A DNA stretch of 64,000 bases from Gordonia namibiensis NBRC 108229 (GTDB lineage: Bacteria > Actinomycetota > Actinomycetes > Mycobacteriales > Mycobacteriaceae), in NCBI RefSeq assembly GCF_000298235.1, contig NZ_BAHE01000002.1, forward strand, positions 186,001 to 250,000, written 5' to 3'. This document shows positions 25,006-34,326 of this stretch, piece by piece (the stretch's first letter is position 1; the number at the start of each line of letters is the position of its first letter). The translations under genes were made by a program, and so were the position numbers. The notes under the pieces were generated by a model. That model was not told the DNA's origin, did not search any database, and worked only from the letters and a program-made list of their open reading frames with translations.

Positions 25006-25851
25006 ATGCCGGCTCCGCCCCGGCTCTGCGATCGCGTGCGGCGCATCGGCGCGCTGACGGTCATCGCCGCAGTGGCGGCCGCGATGTTCAGCGGATCGTC
25101 GGCCATCTCGGCCGCCGCTCCCCCGGTCGGTGCGCGGCCGACGGTCGTACTCGTGCACGGTGCGTGGGCCGACACCTCGAGCTGGGACGGAGTCGTGTCG
25201 GCGCTGCAGCGGCGGGGCTACGAGGCGCGCGCGATCGCCAACCCCCTGGAGAACCTCACCACCGATTCCGAGTACGTCGCGAGTTTCCTGAGGACGGTGC
25301 GCGCCCCGGTCGTCCTGGTCGGACACTCCTATGGGGGTTCGGTCATCACCAATGCAGCGGCGGGGAACCCCGGCGTGAGGGCACTCGTCTACGTAGACGC
25401 CGCGGCTCCGGCCGTCGGAGAGACCAACGGCTCGCTGAGCGGAGCGGATTCCGTCCTGAAGAAGAAGCCAGACGCAGAACTGTTCGACAAACTCCCGTAT
25501 CCGGGCGCACCCCCGGGAGCTGCCGACCTCTACCTGAAGAAAGACATCTTCGTGCGGCACTTCGCCGGCGACCTACCCGCAGTCCACGCCACCCGACTGT
25601 GGGCGACGCAGCGCGCGGCGTCGACCGCGGCCTTCGGCACGCCGTCGAAGTTCGCGGCGTGGGAGACCATCCCCTCGTGGTACTTCATCAGCAGCGGTGA
25701 CCAGATCATCACGCCCACTTCGGAGAAGGCCATGGCACGGCGGGCGCGCTCCCAGGTGACCATCTTCGACGGCGGGTCGCACCTCACCTTGATCTCCCAC
25801 CCGGAAGCGGTGACCGCCGTGATCGAGCAAGCCCTCGCGTCGGTGCGGTGA
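25006..25851 (+). CDS. exported alpha/beta hydrolase
   Basis: A 281-residue hydrolase of the AB_hydrolase_6 type (salicylate-esterase/hydroxynitrile-lyase-like). N-terminal signal-like segment (residues about 14-36, AVAAAMFSGSSAISAAA), then LVHGAWADTSSW (oxyanion), GHSYGG nucleophile Ser, YVDAAAPA, SGDQIITP (Asp) and GGSHLTLISHP (His). All catalytic residues are present. It starts 1 nt after the tautomerase stop and precedes mdcA by 10 nt, hence same operon. An exported esterase or amidase could release the acid that feeds the pathway; the substrate is not known. Confidence 0.82.
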   Translation: MPAPPRLCDRVRRIGALTVIAAVAAAMFSGSSAISAAAPPVGARPTVVLVHGAWADTSSWDGVVSALQRRGYEARAIANPLENLTTDSEYVASFLRTVRAPVVLVGHSYGGSVITNAAAGNPGVRALVYVDAAAPAVGETNGSLSGADSVLKKKPDAELFDKLPYPGAPPGAADLYLKKDIFVRHFAGDLPAVHATRLWATQRAASTAAFGTPSKFAAWETIPSWYFISSGDQIITPTSEKAMARRARSQVTIFDGGSHLTLISHPEAVTAVIEQALASVR

Positions 25852-25861
25852 CACAGCCGCC

Positions 25862-27511
25862 ATGACCACGACCACCCCCCGCTGGGACTCCCGACGCACA
25901 GCCAAAGCCGAACGACTCCAAGCCGGTAGCCGCTACTGCACAGGTAAGGAGATCACCCCGGACAAGCTCGGCGATCTGTTCCACGACCTGATCCGCCCGG
26001 GCGACCGGGTGGCGCTGGAAGGCGACAACCAGAAGCAGGCCGACTTCCTCTCTCGTACCCTGGCCGACTGCGACCCCTCACGAATCAACAACCTGCACAT
26101 GGTGATCTCCTCGGTGTCGCGGCCCGAGCATCTCGACCTGTTCGACCGGGGCATCGCAACGAAACTCGACCTGGCCTACGCGGGCCCGCAGAGCGTGCGG
26201 ATCGCCCAGATGGTCGAAGACGGCACCGTGCACATCGGCGCCATCCACACCTATGTCGAGTTGTACGCCCGGATGTTCGTCGACCTCGCCCCCGACGTCG
26301 TGCTGCTGTGCGCCGAACTCGCCGACCGCCACGGCAATCTCTACACCGGCGCGAACACCGAAGACACCCCGACCATCGCCGAGGCCGCCGCCTTCCACGA
26401 CGGGGTGGTGATCGTGCAGGTCAACGAGATCGTCGACACCGCGTCCCTGCCCCGCGTCGACATACCCAGTGGCTGGGTGGATTTCGTGGTGCAAGCCGAT
26501 CGGCCGTTCTACCTGGAGCCACTGTTCACCAGGGATCCGCGCCACATCGGACCCGTCGAGATCCTGAAGGCCATGATCGCGATCCGCGGGGTGTACGAAC
26601 GGCACCAGGTGATCTCTCTCAATCACGGCGTCGGATTCGACACCGCCGCCATCGAATTGCTACTTCCGACATACGGCGAGACGCTGGGTCTAAAGGGCAC
26701 GATCGCCAGACACTGGGTGCTCAATCCCCACCCGACGCTGATTCCGGCGATCGAATCGGGATGGGTGGACTCGATCCACAGCTTCGGCGGCGAAGCCGGA
26801 ATGAACCGGTACGCCGCTGCGCGGCCCGACGTGTTCTTCACCGGGGCCGACGGGTCGCTGCGATCCAACCGGGTCCTGGCACAACTGGCCGGGCAGTACG
26901 CCATCGACATGTTCATCGGCTCCTCGTTGCAGATCGATGCAGAAGCAAACTCGTCCACTGTCACAGACGGCCGGCTGTCCGGGTTCGGCGGAGCTCCCAA
27001 CATGGGCCACGACCCGCACGGACGACGACACACCTCCGCCGCGTGGCTGGACCTCGCACACGGCGACGGCGCGGGGCGTCGTGGCCGAAAGCTCGTGGTC
27101 CAGATGGCGCAGACATTCCGCCAGGGAGGTGTACCCACCTTCGTGGAAACCCTCGACGCCGTCACCGTGGGCGAGCAGGCCGGGATGCCATTGCCGCCGG
27201 TGATGATCTACGGCGACGACGTGTCCCACGTGGTCACCGAGGAAGGCGTCGCGTACCTCTACAAGGCGCACTCGCTCGCCGACCGCCGCGCCGCGCTGGC
27301 TGCGATAGCGGGTGTCACGCCGGTGGGACGCACCGCACATCCCCAGCAAGTGGAGGCGTTGCGGTCCGACGGCCTGGTCGCCTTTCCCGAAGACCTCGAG
27401 GTCGAGACCCGCCTCGCCGACCGTTCCCTGCTGGCCGCGCGCAGTATCGAGGACCTGGTCGCGTGGTCCGGTGGTCTGTACGAGCCGCCGTCGCAGTTCC
27501 GGGACTGGTGA
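25862..27511 (+). CDS. mdcA: malonate decarboxylase alpha subunit (acetyl-ACP:malonate CoA/ACP transferase)
   Basis: A 549-residue subunit that exchanges acetyl for malonyl on the acyl-carrier subunit MdcC in the cytoplasmic, biotin-independent malonate decarboxylase. Typical MdcA blocks are visible: RYCTGKEITPDKL, VALEGDNQKQADFLSR, the GAIHTYVELYARMF region, the LEPLFTRDPRHIGPVEILKAM segment, and SFGGEAGMNRYAAARPDVFFTGADGSLRSNR. Length is normal for the family. It is followed after 2 nt by mdcB. Confidence 0.95.
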   Translation: MTTTTPRWDSRRTAKAERLQAGSRYCTGKEITPDKLGDLFHDLIRPGDRVALEGDNQKQADFLSRTLADCDPSRINNLHMVISSVSRPEHLDLFDRGIATKLDLAYAGPQSVRIAQMVEDGTVHIGAIHTYVELYARMFVDLAPDVVLLCAELADRHGNLYTGANTEDTPTIAEAAAFHDGVVIVQVNEIVDTASLPRVDIPSGWVDFVVQADRPFYLEPLFTRDPRHIGPVEILKAMIAIRGVYERHQVISLNHGVGFDTAAIELLLPTYGETLGLKGTIARHWVLNPHPTLIPAIESGWVDSIHSFGGEAGMNRYAAARPDVFFTGADGSLRSNRVLAQLAGQYAIDMFIGSSLQIDAEANSSTVTDGRLSGFGGAPNMGHDPHGRRHTSAAWLDLAHGDGAGRRGRKLVVQMAQTFRQGGVPTFVETLDAVTVGEQAGMPLPPVMIYGDDVSHVVTEEGVAYLYKAHSLADRRAALAAIAGVTPVGRTAHPQQVEALRSDGLVAFPEDLEVETRLADRSLLAARSIEDLVAWSGGLYEPPSQFRDW

Positions 27512-27513
27512 CG

Positions 27514-28362
27514 ATGCGCGCCACAGCACCACTCGCCGACACCGAGATCGCCGACCTCGCGGTGGCAGCCATCCACGCCGAAGCCGACCTCACCCCGAAG
27601 CCGGGCCTCGTGGACCGGCGGGGACCCGGCGCGCACACCGACATGGACCTCGAGATGCTGCACACCTCAGCCGACTCGCTGCACACGGCGTTGGCCGCGT
27701 GCGCCTCTGCGGCAGCACAACCTCTGTCCGACGCCGAGCTGCGGACGAGGCTGGGCGAGATCGGCCGCGCGGGCGAACATGCGATGCTTGCAGCCACCGG
27801 ACAGGTCAACACCCACCGTGGCACGCTATGGGCGCTGGGGCTGCTCAGCGCCGGGGCGGCCCGGGGCGGCGACGCCGTGACCATTGCGGCTCGGTTGGCC
27901 GCCATCCCCGACCCGTACGCCTCGTCGAGGACAACCGACAAGATGTCCCACGGGTCTCGAGTTCGCCGGCGTTACAACGGGTCCGGAGCCGTAGGCGAAG
28001 CGCAGGAGGGCTTTCCGCACGTGCGCCGCCACGCACTCCCCACATTGCGCGCCGCCCGCAGATCCGGAGCCGACGAGGCGACGGCACGCCTGTCGGCATT
28101 GTTGGCGCTCGTGGCGACGCTGGAGGACACGTGCGTGCTGCACCGGGGCGGTCCCCGCGGGTTGATGACTCTGCAGTCGGGCGCCCGGGCGGTGTTGAAT
28201 GCTGGTGGAGTCGGTACAGCACAGGGCCGCCGACACTTCAACGCACTCGACGATGTGTGTCTGACGCAGCATCTTTCGCCAGGCGGGAGCGGAGACCTGC
28301 TGTCCGCCACTCTGTTTCTCGATGCGCTGGAGAAAAGGATCACCGAGTCATGCAGACCCTGA
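27514..28362 (+). CDS. mdcB: triphosphoribosyl-dephospho-CoA synthase
   Basis: A 282-residue enzyme that makes the 2'-(5''-triphosphoribosyl)-3'-dephospho-CoA precursor of the MdcC prosthetic group from ATP and dephospho-CoA. Family motifs: EADLTPKPGLVDRRGPGAHTDM, TGQVNTHRGTLWALGLL, EDTCVLHRGGPRGL, and LSPGGSGDLLSATLFL near the end. The start ATG follows the mdcA stop by 2 nt; the frame extends far upstream only as an arginine-rich shadow of mdcA. It overlaps mdcC by 13 nt. Confidence 0.95.
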   Translation: MRATAPLADTEIADLAVAAIHAEADLTPKPGLVDRRGPGAHTDMDLEMLHTSADSLHTALAACASAAAQPLSDAELRTRLGEIGRAGEHAMLAATGQVNTHRGTLWALGLLSAGAARGGDAVTIAARLAAIPDPYASSRTTDKMSHGSRVRRRYNGSGAVGEAQEGFPHVRRHALPTLRAARRSGADEATARLSALLALVATLEDTCVLHRGGPRGLMTLQSGARAVLNAGGVGTAQGRRHFNALDDVCLTQHLSPGGSGDLLSATLFLDALEKRITESCRP

Positions 28363-28670
28363 ACTACCGGTTCCCGGCCCAGCAGATCCCGGCGGAGGCA
28401 ATACACGTCGGGGTGGTCGCGTCGGGCGATCTCGAAATCCTCCTCGAGCAACCGGCGACAGGGGAGCCTGGCGACTGCGCCACCGTCCGTGTCCGCACCA
28501 GCGTCGATGGATTCGACACCATCTGGCAGGACGTTCTGGAGCGCTTCTTCACCCGCATTCCCCTTGCGGGATATTGGGAGATCAACGACTTCGGTGCGAC
28601 GCCAGGAGTGGTGAACCTGCGATTACGCCAGGCCGGCGAAGCCGCATCGGCGACGGCGGCAGCATCATGA
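28350..28670 (+). CDS. mdcC: malonate decarboxylase acyl carrier protein (delta subunit)
   Basis: A 106-residue acyl carrier subunit. Ser25 in VVASGDLEIL is the expected attachment site of the phosphoribosyl-dephospho-CoA prosthetic group, at the same position as in Klebsiella MdcC. The C-terminal half (WEINDFGATPGVVNLRL) fits. The gene is short and hidden in another frame between mdcB and the fused mdcDE, overlapping the first by 13 nt and the second by 4 nt (ATGA). Confidence 0.93.
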   Translation: MQTLNYRFPAQQIPAEAIHVGVVASGDLEILLEQPATGEPGDCATVRVRTSVDGFDTIWQDVLERFFTRIPLAGYWEINDFGATPGVVNLRLRQAGEAASATAAAS

Positions 28671-30397
28671 CCGACACCGACGTCGAACTGTTGGCCGGTC
28701 AGAGCTGGCAGGAGCTCTTGGCACGACGCAGCTTCATAGAACTGGATGCGCTGAGTCGGGCGACCATGCTGCTCGATCCCGATTCGGTACGAGTGCTGGC
28801 CGGACCTTTCGACCGGATCGAGTCACCGTGGCTGGAGCGCCAGGGCATCACACCGCAGGCCGACGACGGCACCGTCATCGCCACCGGCACCATCGACGGG
28901 CATGCCGCCGTCGTCGCGGCGATCGAACAAGGCTTCCAGGGCGGTGGAACGGGTGAGGTATCCGGCGCCAAGATCTCCCAGGCGCTGCTGTTGGCGGCCT
29001 CGGACACCCGGGCGGGCCGGCCGACCGCCGCAGTCATCCTGTTCGAGACCGGTGGGGTCCGGCTACAGGAAGCCAACCTGGGGCTCAACGCCGTGGCCGA
29101 AATCTGCTCGGCGGTCCTGGATCTCCGGCCGCTCGCACCGGTGATCGGGTTGGTGGCCGGAACAGTCGGCTCGTTCGGCGGCATGAGTATCGCGGCCGGG
29201 TTGTGCAGTCGGCTGATCGTCACTCCGCAGGCGCGAATCGGGCTCGACGGTCCGGCTGTGATCGAACAGGAGGCCGGCATCGACGAATTCGAATCCCGGG
29301 ACCACGCCTTAATTTGGGCGGTCGACGGCGGCGAGCAACGCTGCGCCATCGGATTGGCCGACGACCTGGTCCCCGACGATGTACACCTGTTGCGCGACGC
29401 GGTGATCGACGCAGTGCGTTCGGGTGCCCTCCCGGAGGGTGGGCACCGAAGCGAGCGCCTCGACGTGCTGGCGTCGCGGCTCGACGTGCTGGACCCCGCC
29501 GACGCGCCGTCTCCGTACGACCTCCGGACACTGTGGGGCACAACCTATGAACCGGTAACCGTGGCCGCGCCGGCCACCGCACGCGAAGACACCCATTCCC
29601 CTGTGAGCCGGGGCAGAACGTGGCTGCACGCGCTGACCGATGCGCTTCCGGAGCCGATCATCCCGTCGGTTCTGGCCGCGACGACGGCAGACGCACGCTA
29701 TCTCGCGGTGGTCACGGACCCGGCCAACCGGTTCTATCGGGCGCGTCAGGGGCAGGTCGGCCTCACCGAATCGCTCGCCCTGGCTCGCGCGGTTCGAGAA
29801 CTCGTCCAAACCGACCGGCACTCCGAGAACAAGCGGGCGATCATCGCGGTCGTCGACCTGCCCAGCCAGGCCTACGGGCGCTACGAAGAGATGGGCGGCC
29901 TACACCAGGCGATGGCCGCGGCCACCGACGCCTACCACTGCGCCCGTACCGCCGGCCACCCCGTGGTCGCGCTCGTGGTGGGTAGGGCGCTCTCGGGAGG
30001 TTTCCTCACGCACGGTTTGCAGGCGAATCAAATTGTCGCGCTGGATGACCCGGGTGTGGAGATCCATGCGATGCACAGGGAGGCCGCGGCTCGCATCACC
30101 CTGCGGACCGTCGACGAACTCGACGAGCTCGCGAAGACCGTCGCGCCGATGAGTTACGACGTCGCGGACTGGGCAACACTCGGCTTCTGCGACGGACTGC
30201 TGACTGTCGCCGACGCCGACAACCCCACCCCGGACGATGTTGCACGGGTCGACGCGGCGCTCTCCGACGCCGTCCAGCGCGCCCGCAGCGGCCCCGGCGA
30301 TCTGTCCAACCGGCTCGAGTCCGACGCTGCCGTGACCACCAGACACGCCTCGCGTGCGGTACGCGTCGCTCTGGCGCGCGAGTGGAATCCCCGGTGA
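28667..30397 (+). CDS. mdcDE: fused malonate decarboxylase beta-gamma subunit
   Basis: A 576-residue protein in which the two carboxyltransferase-like subunits, MdcD and MdcE, are one chain. Residues about 1-290 are MdcD-like (SFIELDALSRATMLLDPDS, GQFQGG-type GFQGGGTGEVSGAK, GGVRLQEANLG, GTVGSFGGMSIAAGLC). About 320-576 are MdcE-like (GRTWLHALTD, VVDLPSQAYGRYEEMGGLHQAMAAATDAY, GRALSGGFLTHGLQANQIVALDD). Together they decarboxylate malonyl-S-ACP. In the well-studied Klebsiella and Acinetobacter systems these are separate proteins of about 270 residues. I saw no stop or frameshift between the halves, so the fusion is real in this sequence. Confidence 0.93.
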   Translation: MTDTDVELLAGQSWQELLARRSFIELDALSRATMLLDPDSVRVLAGPFDRIESPWLERQGITPQADDGTVIATGTIDGHAAVVAAIEQGFQGGGTGEVSGAKISQALLLAASDTRAGRPTAAVILFETGGVRLQEANLGLNAVAEICSAVLDLRPLAPVIGLVAGTVGSFGGMSIAAGLCSRLIVTPQARIGLDGPAVIEQEAGIDEFESRDHALIWAVDGGEQRCAIGLADDLVPDDVHLLRDAVIDAVRSGALPEGGHRSERLDVLASRLDVLDPADAPSPYDLRTLWGTTYEPVTVAAPATAREDTHSPVSRGRTWLHALTDALPEPIIPSVLAATTADARYLAVVTDPANRFYRARQGQVGLTESLALARAVRELVQTDRHSENKRAIIAVVDLPSQAYGRYEEMGGLHQAMAAATDAYHCARTAGHPVVALVVGRALSGGFLTHGLQANQIVALDDPGVEIHAMHREAAARITLRTVDELDELAKTVAPMSYDVADWATLGFCDGLLTVADADNPTPDDVARVDAALSDAVQRARSGPGDLSNRLESDAAVTTRHASRAVRVALAREWNPR

Positions 30398-31008
30398 CCG
30401 ATATGCCTGCGCCTCGCCCGCACGACCTGTTGCGACTGTCCGACAGAACCTCATTACCCGCGGACGCGCCCGGCTGGGCAGCACAAGAGCTTCGGCGAAC
30501 ACCGTGGGTGGTGGTTCGGCGCGGCTCCGCGCCACACGGGCTCATCCCGGTCGGGGTGCGTGGGGACAACCGAGCCCAACGGTACGGAATGTACTCCCAA
30601 CCCGACGACGTACATACGCTGGTCACACCAGAGTCATTGACGTGCAGCATCTCCACCCGATCGGTCGCGGCCATACACGCGCTACGCCTGGCACGCCCAC
30701 TCCTCGATGCCACCGGCCTGGGATGGGGCCCTACCGGCAGCGTCGGCTTCGAACTCGCCACCGGCAAGCCCACTGCAACGCCCGACAGCGACCTCGATCT
30801 CCTGATACGCGCCGACGACCTACGAAACGAACTCCCCCTGTTGACATCGCTACATCACCAACTCCGAGCACTCCCGGCACGGGTGGATTGCCTGGTCGAA
30901 ACCGCGTCGGGCGCACTGGCCCTCGCCGAACTGGCGGACAGCCGTACGGATCTGCTCCTCCGTACGCCGGGCGGACCGTGCCTCGTCGCACGATCGAGGC
31001 TGTCATGA
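30394..31008 (+). CDS. mdcG: phosphoribosyl-dephospho-CoA transferase MdcG
   Basis: A 204-residue nucleotidyltransferase that attaches the prosthetic group to Ser25 of MdcC. N-terminal PHDLLRL start, WVVVRRG, then GPTGSVGFELATG and DSDLDLLI, the two-Asp metal-binding motif of the polymerase-beta-like fold. I placed the start at the GTG that overlaps the mdcDE stop (GTGA); an ATG three codons later is also possible. It is coupled to mdcH by ATGA. Confidence 0.93.
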   Translation: MTDMPAPRPHDLLRLSDRTSLPADAPGWAAQELRRTPWVVVRRGSAPHGLIPVGVRGDNRAQRYGMYSQPDDVHTLVTPESLTCSISTRSVAAIHALRLARPLLDATGLGWGPTGSVGFELATGKPTATPDSDLDLLIRADDLRNELPLLTSLHHQLRALPARVDCLVETASGALALAELADSRTDLLLRTPGGPCLVARSRLS

Positions 31009-31940
31009 GTTTGGCGCTTCTGTTCCCAGGCCAGGGTGCCCAGCACCCGAACATGCTCCGCGATCTCCCCGACAGTCCGGCGGTCGCGTCCACCCTGCAC
31101 GAATCAGGCTGCCGCGCCGAGGCTCTCGACAGCGATACGGCATTGAAGGACACCTCCAGCGTGCAGCTGGCACTGCTCATCGCCGGAGTGGCCGGCGCGC
31201 GGGCACTCACCGAGGACCAGGGCCTGATCCCACAGTTCGTGGCCGGCCACTCGGTGGGCGCCTTCGCCGCCGCCGTGACCGCGGGTGTGCTCACACTCGC
31301 CGAGGCGGTGGCCGCCGTCGGACTACGCGGGCGCTTGATGGAACAGGCTTGCGCGCAAGGCGATTGGGGCATGCTGGCGCTGACCGGGCTACCGACGCGG
31401 GTAGCCGTGGAGTTGGTCTCCCAGATCGCCACCGAACACGTTCCGCTGTGGGTCGCCAACGTCAACAGCGCCACCGAGACCGTCCTCAGCGGCAGCGCGT
31501 CGGCTTTGCAGGCAGCGACGTCCGCGGCGCAGCGTGCCGGCGCACTCAACTCCCGACGGCTCGACGTCGCGGTTGCATCGCACTGTCCGGTACAGGAAGA
31601 CACCGCGCGTCACATGGCGGAACAGCTCGCGTCAGTGCCCCGTAGAACCCTGACGGCAAGATGTCTCACGAACACGACCGGACGGGTTGCCACGTCGGCC
31701 GATGCCGTCCTCGACGACCTGGCGCAGGCAGTCTCCCGGCCGGTCCAGTGGTACGACGCCACCCGCCTGATGGGCGAACTCGGCGTCACTTGCGTCGTCG
31801 AAACCGAACCCGGCCACGTACTCACCCAACTGTTCTCCTCGGCCGTCCCGTCGGTCCTCGCCATCTCGTTGGCGGACGCCGGACTGTCCGCGACCGTTGA
31901 CCGGGCGCACCGCACCTTGCGGAGCGAACAACCGCGATGA
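31005..31940 (+). CDS. mdcH: malonate decarboxylase malonyl-CoA:ACP transacylase MdcH
   Basis: A 311-residue acyltransferase of the FabD fold that loads the ACP subunit with malonate from malonyl-CoA to start the cycle. N-terminal LLFPGQGAQHPNML, active-site GHSVGAF (Ser), Arg in LRGRLMEQA, and catalytic His in ASHCPVQ. Last intact gene of the operon. No malonate transporter (MdcF, MdcLM) or MdcR regulator is encoded next to it, so import must rely on a gene elsewhere or malonate is made internally. Confidence 0.94.
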   Translation: MSLALLFPGQGAQHPNMLRDLPDSPAVASTLHESGCRAEALDSDTALKDTSSVQLALLIAGVAGARALTEDQGLIPQFVAGHSVGAFAAAVTAGVLTLAEAVAAVGLRGRLMEQACAQGDWGMLALTGLPTRVAVELVSQIATEHVPLWVANVNSATETVLSGSASALQAATSAAQRAGALNSRRLDVAVASHCPVQEDTARHMAEQLASVPRRTLTARCLTNTTGRVATSADAVLDDLAQAVSRPVQWYDATRLMGELGVTCVVETEPGHVLTQLFSSAVPSVLAISLADAGLSATVDRAHRTLRSEQPR

Positions 31941-31964
31941 CTGCCGTCGCACCAAGGGAATCCG

Positions 31965-32616
31965 ATGGTTGACACATCGAGCACCGCAAGCGCGCTGACC
32001 TACGAGGTCGTCGTTGCCGACGGCGTCGAACGCCACACCGAACTCCGACTGCCCGATGGTGGGCCGATCGTGTCGTCTCCCCTGTCCTCGACGCTGATCC
32101 ACGGCTGCAGAGAGATGGTTCTGGTCGACCCGTGCTGGACCATCCAGCAGACCACCCTGCTCGGCGACCGGATCGAGGCCACCGGCCGACGCCTGGTCGC
32201 CGTCTACATCACCCACGGTCACGGTGATCACTGGTTCGGTACAGCTCAACTGCTGAAACGTTTTCCAGGCGTGCAGGTCTATGCCACACCGGGAACGATC
32301 GCCCTTATGGACCAGCAGAACGCGGCGCGCCCGAGCTTCTGGGACATCCTGTTCCCCGGCCTCATCGGCCCCAGTCCCGTTCTGGCGAAACCCGTTTCGA
32401 GGCGCTACGGCCACAGTGGGTGGTCGCCGGTCACAAGAACAGGGATCTGCCGGACACCCCGACACGATCGACCAGACCCGCCGGTATCTGACCGACGCAC
32501 AGGAACTGCTCGCCGGCAGACCGGCGCCACGAGAGTTCTATGACGCCATGCGCAAGCGACACCACCGGATCAACCTCGGCCCGCTCTGGAACAGCGCCGT
32601 TGGGTTGCTCAGCTGA
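31965..32616 (+). pseudogene. decayed metallo-beta-lactamase-fold hydrolase
   Basis: The first part (frame of the ATG at 31965) is a good MBL-fold N-terminus with THGHGDHWFG (metal-binding HxHxDH). After PSPVLAKPV the frame jumps to one reading ALRPQWVVAGHKNRDLPDTP, then near 32455 to a third reading DTIDQTRRYLTDAQELL to the stop at 32616. The block expected between the first two pieces, including the third metal His and the GDVVYN region (about 85 residues in relatives), is absent. So there is an internal deletion of roughly 250 bp plus a separate single-base frameshift. It probably was the last gene of the mdc operon. Confidence 0.8.
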
Positions 32617-32742
32617 ACTGTCGCCCCCCCGTCACCAACTGAGACGCTTTCGATGAGTTGTCCCAAATCGGTCATACGAGATCGCCAGACCTGCTCCAAT
32701 GACAGAGACAGCACGGACGTCGGCGGTGACTGAGAGGTCGGG

Positions 32743-34071
32743 ATGGCGCACTACTACCCAGAACTGGCCGAGCGAGTCGCGCGGCAGGCCGACGAGTTGC
32801 CCGAGCTGTACGGCGACTTCGACTTCGACACGACCCCGGAACGATTCACCACCGACCCGGACGTGAAGTCGGCACTGCCGCGCCGACTGGGCGATCGCAA
32901 CAAGTACCTGAACGACCCGCGTCTGATGGAGTTGGTCCACACATCGACCTTCTTGGCCGATGTACCCGCCGATCGGGTCGCTGCCCTGTCTGCGCGGTAC
33001 CCGGTCTCCGAACTCGTGAACCTCGTCCGACGCGTATGCCGCGAGGGCGCGGAGAACGTTCCCGACGCTCCCCCGGAGATCGGCGAACTCATCGCGGTGA
33101 TGCAGGAGAAGCCGGACTGGATCGACTTCGGTCTCATCGACGACGGCGCTGCGTACTCCCGACTGTATGCCGCGCTCGTGTCGCCCTTCATGACCCGAGG
33201 CGCATTCCTCGCGACCTTCACCAACAGCTATGCGGCACTGCCGATGACTATCACCGGCGCCTTGTCGGGCACCCGCGCCGCACACCGGGTCAACGAGACC
33301 ACCGCCTACTTCGCGGTCACGGCACTGCCGGGGGGTCTCGAACGCTTCAGCGCGGGCTTCGAGGCCACCGTGATGGTGCGGCTGATGCATTCGATGGTCC
33401 GGTTCAACGCGTTGCAGCGAACCGGCCGCAACAACCGCAAGAAGCGAACCTGGGATACCAGGGTCTATGGTCTGCCGGTCCCCCAGATCGATCAGTTCCC
33501 GGCGGGCATGATCGGGCCGTACCAGAAGGCCGACAAAGCCGTCAGAGCGAACCGTGATCTGCCCTACGACGAGCGGGCGATGGTCGAGTTCCACCGCTAC
33601 CGCGGATTTCTGCTCGGCCTACCCGAAGAACTGCTGCCCGGTTCCGCACAGGAGATCGTCGATCTGTTCAATGCGCGCGCCGCAACCTTGCGCTACGGCT
33701 ACGACGACGACTGCCGCAAACTCGTCAGCTCCACCATGGACGCCTACCTGCGCCCGTCGGCGAGCACTTTCGACCGTGCAGCGGACGCCGTCGAAAAGAG
33801 CTACAGCAAACTGGCTTTCACCGCCACCTTCTGCGAGGGCAACTTCAAGAAGGCTGCCGACATGGGCGTCGACCTCTCGGTCACCGACCTCGCGCGAGCA
33901 GCGGCGACCGCGCCGTGGCTGACCAGCCGGTTTGCCGCGGTCCGCATCGCAGGCAGGCTCCCGGTCCTGCAGGATCTCGCCGACCAGTACATCACCGAGC
34001 TGGTCAAACGACGCCTCGACGACTACGGAATCCCCGAGTACACAACGGATTCCCGCGAGTACGCGCACTGA
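32743..34071 (+). CDS. Lcp/MpaB-like haem-binding oxygenase (DUF2236 family)
   Basis: A 442-residue protein of the family that includes latex-clearing protein and mycophenolic-acid MpaB. The conserved R-x-x-ET box (HRVNETTAYF) and the MVRLMHSMVR box, whose His is the proximal b-haem ligand in Lcp, are both present, followed by IDQFPAGMIGP and the FHRYRGFLLGLP region. There is no Tat or Sec signal, so unlike true Lcp it is intracellular, and rubber cleavage is unlikely. The substrate is unknown. Start ATG at 32743 lacks a strong ribosome binding site. No clear operon partner. Confidence 0.8.
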   Translation: MAHYYPELAERVARQADELPELYGDFDFDTTPERFTTDPDVKSALPRRLGDRNKYLNDPRLMELVHTSTFLADVPADRVAALSARYPVSELVNLVRRVCREGAENVPDAPPEIGELIAVMQEKPDWIDFGLIDDGAAYSRLYAALVSPFMTRGAFLATFTNSYAALPMTITGALSGTRAAHRVNETTAYFAVTALPGGLERFSAGFEATVMVRLMHSMVRFNALQRTGRNNRKKRTWDTRVYGLPVPQIDQFPAGMIGPYQKADKAVRANRDLPYDERAMVEFHRYRGFLLGLPEELLPGSAQEIVDLFNARAATLRYGYDDDCRKLVSSTMDAYLRPSASTFDRAADAVEKSYSKLAFTATFCEGNFKKAADMGVDLSVTDLARAAATAPWLTSRFAAVRIAGRLPVLQDLADQYITELVKRRLDDYGIPEYTTDSREYAH

Positions 34072-34125
34072 CAACCAGACCGCGCCGGGGACGTCAGTTC
34101 GGCCGGATCGAGCGGTCTGGAAAGG

Positions 34126-34326
34126 TCAGGCGAGCCTCAGACCTGTCGGCACCCCGCTCGGGCGCTCGGAAGCGGGCGCCGGCGTGGCGCCGGCCCCGGA
34201 AACAGCAGCAAGCGAGTCGTCTCGCTTGGTGCCGGGGTGCTCCATGCGGCGTTGGAAACGTTCCATGCCGATGGTGAACACCGTGAGCCCCACTGGGGCG
34301 AACAGTCCCACGATGAGTGCGACCAT
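34126..34326 (-). CDS. small single-span membrane protein
   Basis: 66 residues: a hydrophobic N-terminal helix (MVALIVGLFAPVGLTVFTIGM) and then a charged, Ala/Pro-rich cytoplasmic tail starting with RFQRRMEH. The ATG has a perfect AGGAGG 8 nt upstream, which supports expression. I do not recognise the function; it resembles the short one-helix proteins common in mycolic actinobacteria. Confidence 0.65.
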   Translation of the reverse strand: MVALIVGLFAPVGLTVFTIGMERFQRRMEHPGTKRDDSLAAVSGAGATPAPASERPSGVPTGLRLA

